Assembly: GCA_965247775.1 (NCBI GenBank)
Contig: OZ252031.1
Location: forward strand, 2,108,001 to 2,172,000
Direction of reading: 5' to 3'
From: G965247775 sp965247775
GTDB lineage: Bacteria; Chloroflexota; Dehalococcoidia; Bin125
DNA length: 64,000 bases
Below the pieces are notes generated by a model, which did no database searches, was not told where the DNA came from, and saw only the letters and a list, made by a program, of their open reading frames with translations. Shown piece after piece: positions 53,774 through 62,710 of this stretch (its first letter is position 1; each line of letters begins with the position of its first letter). A program made the position numbers and the translations under genes.

Positions 53774-55240
53774 ATGAGCGAGCTGGTGGGGCAGATCGGA
53801 GATCTGGACGGGCTGGCCATGGCGGAGCTGGTGCGGCGGGGCGAGGTGAGCGCACGGGAGTTGGTGGAGGCGGCGCTGGCGCGGGCTGAGCGGCTGAACC
53901 CGTCGCTGAACGCGATCGTGGTGGGGCGGGCGGCGGAGGCGCGGGCGGAGGCCGATGGTCCCTTGCCGGACTCGCCGCTGGCGGGGGTGCCGTTCCTGCT
54001 GAAGGACCTGATCGCGGAGCCGGCGGGGCTGGCCCACTCGGAGGGGATGCGGTTCCTGGCGGGGCACGTGGCGGAGGAGGACTCCACGCTGGTGGCGCGG
54101 CAGCGGGCAGCGGGGCTGATCATCATCGGGCGGACGAACACGTCGGAGCTGGGGATGCTGCCGGCGACGGAGTCGGCGCGGTGGGGACCGGCGCACAACC
54201 CGTGGGACCTGGCGCGGTCGACGTCGGGGTCGAGCGGGGGGTCGGCGGCGGCGGTGGCGGCGGGGATCGTGCCGCTGGCGCACGGGAACGACGCGGGGGG
54301 GTCGCTGCGCTGCCCGGCGTCGTGCTGCGGCATCTTCGGGTTCAAGCCGACGCGGGGCCGCAACCCGCTGGGGCCGCACTATGGGGACCTCATGAGCGGG
54401 CTGGTGCAGGAGCATGGGATGTCCTGGTCGGTGCGGGACAACGCGGCGCTGCTGGACGCGACGAGCGGGCCGGAGGTGGGGGACCCGTACGCGGCGCCGG
54501 CGCATGCGGGGTCGTTTCTGGCGGAGGTCGAGCGGGAGCCGGGGCGGCTGCGGATCGCGTTCGCGGACGCGGCGCCGTCGGGGGCGCCGGTGCACGGGGA
54601 CTGCGTGGCGGCGGTGCGGGAGGTGGCGGCGCTGTGCGAGTCGCTGGGGCACGGAGTGGAGGAGGCGTCGCCGACGTTCGACAGCGCGAGCATGAGCAGG
54701 GCGTTCGTGGACGTGGTGGCGGCGGGCTGCGCCTTCGACCTGGACTACTGGGGGGAGCGGACGGGGCGGGAGGCGAGGGCGGAAGACGTGGAAGCGAACC
54801 TCATTGAAGCGAACACTTGGGCACTGGCGAGCCGAGGGCGGCGGCTGGACGGCGGCACGTACCTGGGGGCCCTGCATCGGTTGCAGGTGGCGATGCGGGC
54901 GATCGGGCGGTTCTTCGAGGACTACGACGTATGGCTGACGCCAACGATGGCCGTGCCGCCGCTGCCGCTGGGGAGTTTCCACTGGACGCGGGAGACGCGG
55001 GCGGAGGTGGCGGCGAACGTGCAGGCATCGATCGAGTTCACGCAGATCGGGAACGTGACGGGGGGGCCGGCGATGTCGCTGCCGCTGCACTGGAACGCGG
55101 CGGGGCTGCCGATCGGGACGCATTTCCAGGGTCGCTTCGGGGATGAAGCGACGCTGTATCGTCTGGCAGGGCAGCTGGAGCGGGCGCGGCCGTGGCGGGA
55201 TCGGCGGCCGCCAATCGTGGCGGAGGTTTTGGGGTCGTGA
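53774..55240 (+). CDS. amidase signature family protein
   Basis: A 488-residue amidase with the Ser-cisSer-Lys triad: VPFLLKDLIAEPAG (Lys near 80), STSGSSGGSAAAVAAG (first Ser near 155), and NDAGGSLRCPASCCGIFGFK (nucleophile Ser). It hydrolyses a carboxamide or related bond; the two cysteines in CPASCCG are a variation on the common PASFCG. It lacks GatA-specific features and is not a tRNA amidotransferase subunit. Coupled to tag by a GTGA overlap. Confidence 0.93.
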   Translation: MSELVGQIGDLDGLAMAELVRRGEVSARELVEAALARAERLNPSLNAIVVGRAAEARAEADGPLPDSPLAGVPFLLKDLIAEPAGLAHSEGMRFLAGHVAEEDSTLVARQRAAGLIIIGRTNTSELGMLPATESARWGPAHNPWDLARSTSGSSGGSAAAVAAGIVPLAHGNDAGGSLRCPASCCGIFGFKPTRGRNPLGPHYGDLMSGLVQEHGMSWSVRDNAALLDATSGPEVGDPYAAPAHAGSFLAEVEREPGRLRIAFADAAPSGAPVHGDCVAAVREVAALCESLGHGVEEASPTFDSASMSRAFVDVVAAGCAFDLDYWGERTGREARAEDVEANLIEANTWALASRGRRLDGGTYLGALHRLQVAMRAIGRFFEDYDVWLTPTMAVPPLPLGSFHWTRETRAEVAANVQASIEFTQIGNVTGGPAMSLPLHWNAAGLPIGTHFQGRFGDEATLYRLAGQLERARPWRDRRPPIVAEVLGS

Positions 55241-55848
55241 GCGGGGGGAGCGGGCCGGAGGACGGGCGCGGGCGCTGCGATTGGGGCGGGGAGTGGGGGG
55301 ACGCGCTGATGCTGGCCTACCACGACGCGGAGTGGGGCCTGCCGCTGCACGACGACCGGGCCCTGTTCGAGCTACTCATCCTGGAGGGGGCGCAGGCGGG
55401 GCTGTCCTGGCGGACGGTGCTGCACCGCCGGGAGGGGTACCGGCGGGCGTACGACGGCTTCGCGCTCGAGAAGGTGGCGCGTTACACGTCGAAGCGGCAG
55501 GAGCGGCTGGTGCGAGACGCCGGGATCATCCGCAACCGCGCGAAGGTGGCGGCATCGGTGAAGAACGCCCAGGCGGCGCTGCGGGTGCGGGAGGAGTTCG
55601 GCTCGCTGGAGGCGTTCCTGTGGGGGTTCGTGGACGGGCGGCCGCGGGTGAACCGGTTCCGGCGGATGGCGCAGATCCCGGCGGAGACGGCGGAGTCGAA
55701 GGCGATGAGCACGGCGCTGAAGGCTCGGGGGTTCGGCTTCGTGGGGCCGACGATCTGCTACGCGTTCATGCAGTCGGCGGGGATGGTGAACGATCATCTG
55801 GTGTCGTGCTTCCGCTACGGGGACGTCCAAACGGAGGCGTCGGGATGA
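55237..55848 (+). CDS. tag: DNA-3-methyladenine glycosylase I
   Basis: A 203-residue Tag that excises 3-methyladenine. The zinc ligands are all present: Cys in RCDWG, His in YHDAEWG, and the C-terminal His and Cys in VNDHLVSCFRYG. The catalytic glutamate is in LLILEGAQAGLSW. The GTG start overlapping the amidase stop is preferred over an upstream frame because of a GGAGGT site 10 bases ahead and because it places CDWG at the usual distance. Confidence 0.95.
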   Translation: MSGGSGPEDGRGRCDWGGEWGDALMLAYHDAEWGLPLHDDRALFELLILEGAQAGLSWRTVLHRREGYRRAYDGFALEKVARYTSKRQERLVRDAGIIRNRAKVAASVKNAQAALRVREEFGSLEAFLWGFVDGRPRVNRFRRMAQIPAETAESKAMSTALKARGFGFVGPTICYAFMQSAGMVNDHLVSCFRYGDVQTEASG

Positions 55849-55884
55849 CGCCCGCGGAGGGCACGGCTGGGAGAGGGCGGGGTC

Positions 55885-55968
55885 GTGCCGGACGCGGTCT
55901 GGGAGATGATCGCGGCGTCGGCCGGGGCGGCGTTCACGTACGTGATCTTGCTACGGCACCTGGGGTGA
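55885..55968 (+). CDS. possible small membrane peptide, 27 aa
   Basis: A GTG-initiated frame reading VPDAVWEMIAASAGAAFTYV then ILLRHLG, with a GAGAGGGCGG stretch ahead. It would be one hydrophobic helix. It lies in the 222-bp gap between tag and the 2H phosphoesterase gene. Nothing else supports it. Confidence 0.25.
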   Translation: MPDAVWEMIAASAGAAFTYVILLRHLG

Positions 55969-56070
55969 CTGCCCTGCCGGAACCAGCTCAGTTGCAGATC
56001 TGGGTGAGGGACGAAAGCGAGCGGCGGCCGTCGGTGGAGGACGTGCCGGCAGCGGCGGGGGGCTGAGGAC

Positions 56071-56616
56071 GTGTACGGGATCGTGACAATCGTGGAGGGG
56101 GCGGTGGGGGCGCAGGTGGAGGCGGTCTGGGCGTCGCTGCGGGAGCGGCACGGAGCGGACGTGACCCGGGGGCACAACGTGCCGCACGTGTCGTTCCACG
56201 TGGCGGACGACTACGACCTGGCGACGGTGGAGCAGCTGCTGGAGCGGGTGGCGGCAGGGCAGCGCCCCTTCGAAGCGCCGCTGTTCGGGCTGGGGGTGCT
56301 GCCGTTGGAGGAGGAAGGCGGAAACGTGGTGCTGCTCAACGTGGTGCGGTCACCGCAGCTGAGCGCACTGCACGAGGCCCTTTGGGAGGAGGCCAGCGCG
56401 GCGGGGGTGGGGGTGATCGATCACTACCACCCGGAGGTGTGGTTCCCGCACCTGACGCTGGGGGATCATCCCTCGCTAGGAGCGCTGGTGCCGGAGATCG
56501 TGGCGCTGCTGCGCCCGCAGGCGCCGCGGTCGTTGCGGGTGGAGAATCTGGCGGTGATCGAGGAGATGCCGTACGGGCACGAGGTTCGGCTGCGGGTGGC
56601 GCTGGCGGGGCGATAA
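56071..56616 (+). CDS. 2'-5' RNA ligase/2H phosphoesterase family protein
   Basis: A 181-residue protein with the two HxT/S motifs that define 2H phosphoesterases: PHVSFHVADD near residue 38 and PHLTLGDHPS near residue 126. The two-lobed fold between them is as expected. Family members act on 2'-5' linked or cyclic phosphate ends of RNA; the natural substrate in bacteria is mostly unknown. GTG start. 25 bp precede the flavoprotein gene. Confidence 0.85.
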   Translation: MYGIVTIVEGAVGAQVEAVWASLRERHGADVTRGHNVPHVSFHVADDYDLATVEQLLERVAAGQRPFEAPLFGLGVLPLEEEGGNVVLLNVVRSPQLSALHEALWEEASAAGVGVIDHYHPEVWFPHLTLGDHPSLGALVPEIVALLRPQAPRSLRVENLAVIEEMPYGHEVRLRVALAGR

Positions 56617-56641
56617 TGGACGGCGACGAGGGAGAGCAGCC

Positions 56642-57829
56642 ATGACCGCGACTGCCCCGGCGGGGCCGATCGAGGAGCTGGTGGAGGCCGTGCGCGGCCT
56701 GCAGCCGCTGTTCGAGCGGAACCGGGCGGCGACGGAGGCGGGGCGATCGGTGCTGGCGGAGAATGTGGAGGCGCTGGACGAGGCCGGGGCGCTGCGGCTG
56801 TTCCAGCCGCGCAACGTGGGCGGGCCGGAGGCGGGCTTTGGGGCGATGATGCGGCTGGCGCCGTTGATCGCGGCGGTGTGCCCGTCGACGGCATGGATCC
56901 TGATGGTGTTCGGCGGGCACGACTGGGCGACGGGGATGTTCCCGGAGGCGGCGCAGCGCGAGATCTGGGGCGGGGGCGCGGCGGGGCTGATCGCGGGAGG
57001 GCTGGCGAACCAGGGAGCGGCGACGCCGGTGGCGGGGGGCTGGCGGGTGAGCGGGCGCTGGCAGTTCGGCAGCGGGGTGGATCACGCACGCTGGTTCCTG
57101 GGGGGCTGCCGGCTGACGACGTCGACGCCGGAGCGGCCGAAGGGAGTACACGTGCTGGCGTCGATCGGGGAGGTGTCGGTGGACGACACGTGGCACACGC
57201 TGGGGCTGCGGGGGACGGGGAGCAAGGATGTGGTGCTGGAGGAGGTGTTCGTGCCGGAGCACCGCTCGATGGCGACGGGGGCGTTCTTCGGGGGGCGGGG
57301 GGAGGCGGCGCAGCGGCAGGCGACGAACCTGTACCGGCTGCCGGTGACGACGGGGCTGGCGGTGCTGGCGGGGTCGGTGATGCGGGGCATGGCGGAGGCG
57401 CTGTACGACGGATTCGTGGGGGAGAATCGGGGGCAGCGGCATCGGTACACGGGGGAGGCGAAGGCGACGGCGCCGGGGGTGCAGTTCCGCGTCGCGGAGG
57501 CGTGGGCGGAGATGCGGTCGGCGGAGCTGCTGCTGGACGGGGTGGGAGCGGAGCTGGAGGCGCTGGCGGCGCGAGGGGAGGACCCAGATGATCGATTCCG
57601 GGTGGAAACGAAGTGGCGGACGATTTACGCAGTGGAGCTGTGGCGGCGGGCGGCGGAGCGGCTGTACCGGACGGCGGGGGCGCGGGCGGCGTTCGACGAC
57701 AGCTTCCAGCAGCAACTGTACCGGGACATCACGATGGCGTCGCACCACGCGACGATCGACGTGGACGGGGCGGGGGAGATCTTCGGGCGGGTGGAGCTGG
57801 GGCTGGAGCCGGGGAGCGTGCTGATCTGA
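56642..57829 (+). CDS. acyl-CoA dehydrogenase-fold flavin-dependent monooxygenase
   Basis: A 395-residue protein with the acyl-CoA dehydrogenase fold. LRLFQPRNVGGPEAGFGAMM, CPSTAWILMVFGGHDWATGMF, GWRVSGRWQFGSGVDHARWF and LRGTGSKDVVLEEVFVPEH are characteristic of two-component hydroxylases such as HsaA and related group D monooxygenases rather than true dehydrogenases. They use reduced flavin supplied by a separate reductase to hydroxylate an aromatic ring. No reductase is adjacent, and the substrate cannot be told. It is the last gene before a convergent amidohydrolase. Confidence 0.8.
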   Translation: MTATAPAGPIEELVEAVRGLQPLFERNRAATEAGRSVLAENVEALDEAGALRLFQPRNVGGPEAGFGAMMRLAPLIAAVCPSTAWILMVFGGHDWATGMFPEAAQREIWGGGAAGLIAGGLANQGAATPVAGGWRVSGRWQFGSGVDHARWFLGGCRLTTSTPERPKGVHVLASIGEVSVDDTWHTLGLRGTGSKDVVLEEVFVPEHRSMATGAFFGGRGEAAQRQATNLYRLPVTTGLAVLAGSVMRGMAEALYDGFVGENRGQRHRYTGEAKATAPGVQFRVAEAWAEMRSAELLLDGVGAELEALAARGEDPDDRFRVETKWRTIYAVELWRRAAERLYRTAGARAAFDDSFQQQLYRDITMASHHATIDVDGAGEIFGRVELGLEPGSVLI

Positions 57830-57871
57830 GGGCTGGGGGCTGTTCCGTTTGCCGCGATCCCCGGGTGCGCG

Positions 57872-57980
57872 GCCTCACCCCCTCGCCCCCTCTCCATCTG
57901 AACCGATGGGGAGGGGGAGCGGAGCGGCAGTGACGCAGTGCGCTCGCTCAGGGCGAACGGGACCGCGCTCGGGGTGAGGC
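57872..57980. repeat. palindromic intergenic (REP-like) element
   Basis: Outer arms GCCTCACCCC (57872-57881) and GGGGTGAGGC (57971-57980) enclose an inner hairpin: 57886-57898 pairs with 57905-57917 (one mismatch, six-base loop). It sits between converging genes. Elements with this CCTCACCCCC... GGGGTGAGG design are common in Chloroflexota genomes; a terminator role for both genes is plausible. Confidence 0.8.
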
Positions 57981-57982
57981 AG

Positions 57983-59530
57983 TCAGCGGCCGGAGGCGCG
58001 ATAGACAGGGACACCCGCGAGCCAAGTTTCGGCGACGGTGGGGGGATGTTCGGGGTCCAAGTCGCCTTGGAGGAGGACGAAGTCGGCGCGCTTGCCGGGA
58101 CGGAGGCTGCCGCGCTCGTGCTCCTGGCCGCCAGCGATGGCGGCGCCAATGGTGGCGGCGCGCAGCCAGGTCTCATAGTTGAGGGACTGTTCGGGGTGGA
58201 GGTGGAGGCCGTTGCGGCCGCGGCGGGTGACGCCGAAGGCCGCGTCGGCGAGGGGGTGGGCGCCGGCGCAGGGGGCGTCGGAGGAGGCGGCGAGGGTGAC
58301 GCCGGCGTCGGCGAGGCGGGCGAAAGGGGCGAGTTCGAGGTCGTCGAAGCGGAAGCCGGCGGCAGCGGCGGTGGCGAACACATCGACGAAGGCGGGCTGG
58401 ACGACGGCGCGGGCGTCGAGCGCGGCGAGGCGGGCGGCCTGGTGGGGGGCCATGACGACGCAGTGCTCGAGGCGGGGCGGTGCGGCGAGCGGGGCGGCCT
58501 CCAGCGCGTCCAGGGCGGCGTCGATGCCGACGTTGCCGAGGGCATGGATGGCGACGGGCCAGCCGCGCTCGCCGACGGCGCGCAGGCCCTCCGCGAGACC
58601 TGGCATGAGCATGCCCAGCTCGACGGGCTCGCCGTCCTGCAGGCCCCGCACGGCGGGCTGGGCGCCGCTGTCGGCGAAGAACTTGACCGGGCCGAGGCGG
58701 AAGCGCTCATCGCCGTCGCCGGGGGTGAGGCCTTGGACGAGGGCGGCATCGGGGTTGTGGAGGAGGTCGGGGGGGTGGGGCAGGGCGAGGACGGAGATCG
58801 GTAGGGAGCCGTCCTGGGCCATGCGGCGGTAGAGGGCGATGACGGCGGGGGGGACGGCGGCGTCGTGCACGGCGGTGACACCTTCGGCGAGGAGGTCGCG
58901 GCAGCGCCGGGCGATGAGATCGGGCCAGCGGGCATCGTCGTAGCCGGCGACGGAGAGGACGTGGGCGCGGCTCCAGGCGGCTTCGAGGAGGCGGCCGGTG
59001 GGGGCGCCCTGGCCGTCGCGCAGGATGACGCCGCCCGGGGGGTCGGGGGTGGCGTGACCGATGCCGACGGCGTCGAGGCCGAGGGAATCGACGAGGCCCT
59101 GATGCAAGGTCCAGTGGGCGAGGAGGATGGGGCGGCCGAGTCGGAGGGCGTCGAGGTCGTGGCGGGTGAGCCGTGGCCCTGAGGCATCGGGACCCGCGCT
59201 GGGGCGCCAGTTGAAGGCGCGGATCCAGGGGGCGTGGGGCTCGCGGGCGGCCTGGTCGCGGAGGGCGGCGTAGACGTCGTCTGGGGAGGCGGCGTGGGTG
59301 AGGTCGGCCCAACGAGGGTGGAGGGCGGCGAGGGAGAGGTGGTGGTGGGCGTCGATGAGGCCGGGGATGAGGAGGCGGCCGCGGAGGTCGCGACGCTCGG
59401 CCTGGGGGTAGGCGTCGAGGAGGGCCTGGTCGCCGGTTGCGGCGATGCGGTCGCCGTCGATGAGGCAGACCTGGGGCTGGGGGCCGGGCTCCATGGTGCG
59501 GATGCGGCCGCCGAAGAAGGCGATGGTCAC
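57983..59530 (-). CDS. amidohydrolase family protein (YtcJ-like)
   Basis: A 515-residue metal-dependent hydrolase of the amidohydrolase superfamily, YtcJ-like subgroup. GLIDAHHHLSLAAL near residue 60 carries the first metal histidines, KFFADSGAQPAVRGLQ the bridging lysine, and SSDAPCAGAHPLADA the C-terminal aspartate; LRPGKRADFVLLQGD closes the beta-sandwich domain. The reaction is hydrolysis of an unknown amide or related bond. The GTG at 59530 with GGAG seven bases upstream is chosen because conserved sequence starts immediately; the longer frame upstream is low-complexity. Confidence 0.88.
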   Translation of the reverse strand: MTIAFFGGRIRTMEPGPQPQVCLIDGDRIAATGDQALLDAYPQAERRDLRGRLLIPGLIDAHHHLSLAALHPRWADLTHAASPDDVYAALRDQAAREPHAPWIRAFNWRPSAGPDASGPRLTRHDLDALRLGRPILLAHWTLHQGLVDSLGLDAVGIGHATPDPPGGVILRDGQGAPTGRLLEAAWSRAHVLSVAGYDDARWPDLIARRCRDLLAEGVTAVHDAAVPPAVIALYRRMAQDGSLPISVLALPHPPDLLHNPDAALVQGLTPGDGDERFRLGPVKFFADSGAQPAVRGLQDGEPVELGMLMPGLAEGLRAVGERGWPVAIHALGNVGIDAALDALEAAPLAAPPRLEHCVVMAPHQAARLAALDARAVVQPAFVDVFATAAAAGFRFDDLELAPFARLADAGVTLAASSDAPCAGAHPLADAAFGVTRRGRNGLHLHPEQSLNYETWLRAATIGAAIAGGQEHERGSLRPGKRADFVLLQGDLDPEHPPTVAETWLAGVPVYRASGR

Positions 59531-59709
59531 GGGGGGCTCCGTTCGGGGGCGGGCGGCCGCCGGAGCGAGGCGTACGAGTTCCGGCGTCCGGGTTCGCGGC
59601 CGCCGCTGCCGGAAACGTAACGGAAACACGAGCGTCATCGGCCGTTCACGTTGGCGTAACGGGGGCGAAGCTGCCCTCGCGCGTTCGAGTCAGCCGGAAG
59701 GAGGGCGGG

Positions 59710-60189
59710 GTGGCGATTCTTCAGTCGTGGCGGTGGATGAGCTTGGCGCTGGTGTCGGGGCTGGTGCTGGGGGTGCTGGTCTCGGGCGGGGTGGCGTTGG
59801 CGCAAGAAGCGGACGCACGGCGACGGCGGACCTCATCGCGGCGGTGGACACGGTCTGGCTGCTGCTGGCGGCGTTCCTGGTGTTCTTCATGCAGGCGGGA
59901 TTCGGGCTGTTGGAGGCGGGCTTCGCGCGCGTCAAGAACACCTCGAACATCCCCATGAGGAACGCGCTGGATGCGTCGCTGGGGGTGCTGGTCTATTGGG
60001 CGATCGGCTTCGGGCTGGCGTACGGGACGGCGGGGAGCTTCGCGGGCTTCGACAAGTCTTCGTGACGGGGGACTCGACGCTGGGCGAGGGGGCGGGGGCC
60101 TACGGGATCCTGGGGAACGTGCTGCTGTTCGCGACATTCATCTTCCAGTGGACGTTCGACCCCGGCATCATCCGGGGCCCTCTCTGACC
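59710..60189 (+). pseudogene. amt: ammonium transporter (Amt) remnant, frameshifted and truncated
   Basis: A GTG start with GGAAGGAGG upstream begins a normal Amt signal sequence (LALVSGLVLGVLVSGGVALAQ). The frame then shifts near 59808 and continues as LIAAVDTVWLLLAAFLVFFM and GFGLLEAGFARVKNTSNIPM, the first transmembrane segments of AmtB. A second shift near 60055 leads into GEGAGAYGILGNVLLFATFIFQW. Each shift looks like one missing base. After FQW, where Amt normally continues with AFAATAATI, the sequence passes into a repeat encoding DPGIIRGPL and a stop. Only about 150 of the usual 400 or more residues remain, so no channel can form. Confidence 0.85.
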
Positions 60190-60200
60190 GGGACGCATGC
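60143..60200 (+). repeat. 58-bp direct repeat, left copy
   Basis: Identical to 62852-62909 at 55 of 58 positions. It starts at TTCCAGTGG, the FQW codons of the amt remnant, and ends at GGGACGCATGC. Just past it is the 14-bp palindrome ACGCATGCATGCGT (60193-60206). Confidence 0.9.
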
Positions 60201-60266
60201 ATGCGTGGGGGCGGACGGCTCGGGCTCGGACCTGTAGGTGCTGGCGCGGGAGGGGCTCACTCTCCC

Positions 60267-60437
60267 TCAATGCCAGTCGTGGGCCTGCGGCATGGGGACG
60301 CCGCTGGCCACCGGCTCCACCTGCGCCACGGCCAGGGTGGTGGTCCCGCCCCACCGCGCCACCGTGCCCGTCACCAGCAGCACCGGCCCGCGCAGGGGCC
60401 AGCGGTCGCGGGCGTATGGTCGGAGAGGAGAAGCCTT
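60267..60437 (-). pseudogene. fragment resembling a DNA polymerase III alpha/DnaE2 C-terminus
   Basis: In the minus frame directly after the DUF262 stop the sequence reads RWPLRGPVLLVTGTVARWGG, then TTLAVAQVEPVA and ends MPQAHDWH with a stop. The pattern of a small OB-fold (LLVxGxVxR...LxVxxVxP) and the short polar end resemble the tail of error-prone DnaE polymerases. There is no start and only about 55 residues, so it is a gene fragment. Family call is tentative. Confidence 0.4.
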
Positions 60438-62429
60438 CTAACTCGCTTCAGCGATTCCGTCTTCGGTGGCCAGTCCCAGCACCTCGTCCTCCACGTAATG
60501 CTTGAACGCAGCAGCGCTGGTGAAGTAGCGAAAGCCGTAGTCGTTCGCGATCCGCAGGGTCTCTGGTGGCTCCTCAAGCAGGAGGGCCACCGGCGCGCTG
60601 TAGCCCTCCTGGAGTCCGTTGGGCCAAGCGAGATCCAGGATGGCGAGCGGACTCCCTGTGCTGGGATCTGTGAGTTCGTGCTCAATGCGCCCATCCGGGA
60701 GACCGTGGCCGCGAAGCCACTCGTTCACGGCTTTCAAGATCGCCTGCTCTTCCGCATCCTCGACACCGCCCGGAATCGCTTCTGCTTTGCGGGTAGGGAG
60801 TGCAGTGATAGGTGTTTTCTCGATTGTTTGCACGACCGGCACCGTATCGTGGAAAAGTTCCTCCAGCAGTGTATTTGCTGCCTGGGCAAGGAGGGATTGA
60901 CGCGCTTCGAGAAACTGGGGGTAATTCTCCGTCTCCCAGAACTCCCGGTCCATCGGAATCCACTGCGAGGCGAGCGCGCCGGGATGCCGCGCCTCGGTCT
61001 TGGCAAAGTACTCGGAGGGCGGGCGATCGCTGATCTGCAGATTCGTGGCCTTGGTCTGGAAGCAGAAGTTGGCGACGGCGTTCACCTGGACCTTCTGAAA
61101 CCCGCTTTTATAGAGCAGCGCCTTGGGGAAGATGTGATGCACCTCAAGGGCGTTCATGTGGCCCAACAGCATGCTCTTCAGGACCTGCCCGGTGCCCCAA
61201 TCCCGTGCCTGCCCCACACGCGTCAGGGCATACAGCACCGGGTAGAACCGCGCTCCCAAGCTCCAGCCACGGAAGTGCTCGGGCTCGACCTCCAGGCCGC
61301 CGCGCCAGAGCCGGATCTGGCCGATGAGTCGCTCGATGCCGCCGTCGAGTTCCTCGATCGCTGCGAGGTCCTGGTCGAGCATGCTCTCGGTGGTTCCGGA
61401 GAACCGTCCCCACATGGCGCTCTGGAAATACCAGTAGAGGAGGCGATCTTGCTCGGTGCCATCCGCTAGTTGGCCTCCTCGCCGGTCGATGTAGCGGGCC
61501 AGAACGGGCAAGGCATAGCGGCCGAAGAGCACGCGATCGTGATCGAGGCCGAGGCGGCCGTCGATGAGATTGAGGGCATGGTCCAGGCACCGCTCGGCCC
61601 GCTCGAGGCCGTCCTGGATCGCGGCGGTCGGCTGGTCGTGGAGGTGCACGAATCGTGCCTCGCCCGTCACGATGGCATTCACGTTCCGCAGCAGCCAGTC
61701 AAGGGTGAAGTCGTAGCCACGATCGCGCCAGCGTTCGAGGATGGCCTGCATACGCTCGCGCCCTTCCGGCCAGGTGCCGCAGATCTTGGCGAGGGCCAGG
61801 TCACCCTTGGAGAGCTTGGTGCCGCCGCTGTTGACGCGATTGAAGATATCCACCACGACATCGATCGTTTTGTCGGTGCCGGTCACTTCCTCCACGTGGA
61901 GGTCGATCGCCTGGATGCCCAGAATCCGACTCAAGCGTCCGACGAACTCGCCGATTCTGGTGGACAGCTCTGGTACTTGTTGCAGGCGATCCACCTGTTC
62001 ACCCAAGCCGTCGTTTCCTCGCTGCATCAGGTCGGAGACGTTGATCCAGAGGGGGTCGCCCTGCATCAGCGACGGCTGATAGAAGCGGAACTCCTCGTCT
62101 CCGAGGTGGAAGTAGAGCCCCGTGAACGGTCGCGCATTGTCGCCGAAGAAGGCGGGTGGCTGGCCGCGGATAATCCCGTAGAGCGAGGTGATCCGCTGCT
62201 GGCCGTCTAGCAGGAGCCGGACGACCCCCGGTGCCAGTTCGTGCTTGCCGCGATGGCTCACATCCTCCGACGATGTGGCCCAGACGAGCAGGCTGCCGAC
62301 CGGGTGGCGGTGGTAGAGGGAATCCATCAGCCCGCGCACCTGGTCGCGATTCCAGACGTAGCCGCGCTGAAACTTCGGCAGCGCCATGAAGCCGCTGTCG
62401 ATGTGGTTGAGAATCGTCGATACCTGCAT
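60438..62429 (-). CDS. DUF262 domain protein with C-terminal HNH-like motif (GmrSD/defence type)
   Basis: A 663-residue protein. The N-terminal ParB-like DUF262 domain has LPKFQRGYVWNRDQVRGLMD and the hallmark VRLLLDGQQRITSLYG near residue 76, proposed to bind and cleave nucleotides. NRVNSGGTKLSKGDLALAKI near 200 is the second family box. A central helical part follows, then LEVHHIFPKALLYKSGF near residue 429 with a later NFCFQTKATNLQISDRPP, an HNH nuclease pattern of the DUF1524/GmrSD type. GmrSD proteins cut modified phage DNA; others of this layout act in anti-phage systems. The gene stands alone on its strand. Its ATG has a GGAAAGGG site. Lower GC than the host suggests transfer. Confidence 0.88.
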   Translation of the reverse strand: MQVSTILNHIDSGFMALPKFQRGYVWNRDQVRGLMDSLYHRHPVGSLLVWATSSEDVSHRGKHELAPGVVRLLLDGQQRITSLYGIIRGQPPAFFGDNARPFTGLYFHLGDEEFRFYQPSLMQGDPLWINVSDLMQRGNDGLGEQVDRLQQVPELSTRIGEFVGRLSRILGIQAIDLHVEEVTGTDKTIDVVVDIFNRVNSGGTKLSKGDLALAKICGTWPEGRERMQAILERWRDRGYDFTLDWLLRNVNAIVTGEARFVHLHDQPTAAIQDGLERAERCLDHALNLIDGRLGLDHDRVLFGRYALPVLARYIDRRGGQLADGTEQDRLLYWYFQSAMWGRFSGTTESMLDQDLAAIEELDGGIERLIGQIRLWRGGLEVEPEHFRGWSLGARFYPVLYALTRVGQARDWGTGQVLKSMLLGHMNALEVHHIFPKALLYKSGFQKVQVNAVANFCFQTKATNLQISDRPPSEYFAKTEARHPGALASQWIPMDREFWETENYPQFLEARQSLLAQAANTLLEELFHDTVPVVQTIEKTPITALPTRKAEAIPGGVEDAEEQAILKAVNEWLRGHGLPDGRIEHELTDPSTGSPLAILDLAWPNGLQEGYSAPVALLLEEPPETLRIANDYGFRYFTSAAAFKHYVEDEVLGLATEDGIAEAS

Positions 62430-62710
62430 GGCGCGGCCCTTTCCGTCCGGTCAGCGCGGTGCGCGCAGCATCCGGCAATTATGCAGGCGGGGATGTTGGT
62501 TGTCGAAGGGATCGGTTGGCCGAGCCAGCAGAGTGCCGAGAACGGTCGGGTGCCGTCCCGCTCTCGCGAGCCATGACGCCATCGTCCATTTGTCGCTGCG
62601 AGTTACGAGTATTGAACCGGGGAGGCGTTAACCCGGGCTAGGAGTTCCTACGGAACCACCGGCAATCCCAACGTGCGAGCGTCCCGGACGCTGCGTAGTG
62701 AGGAGGATCC

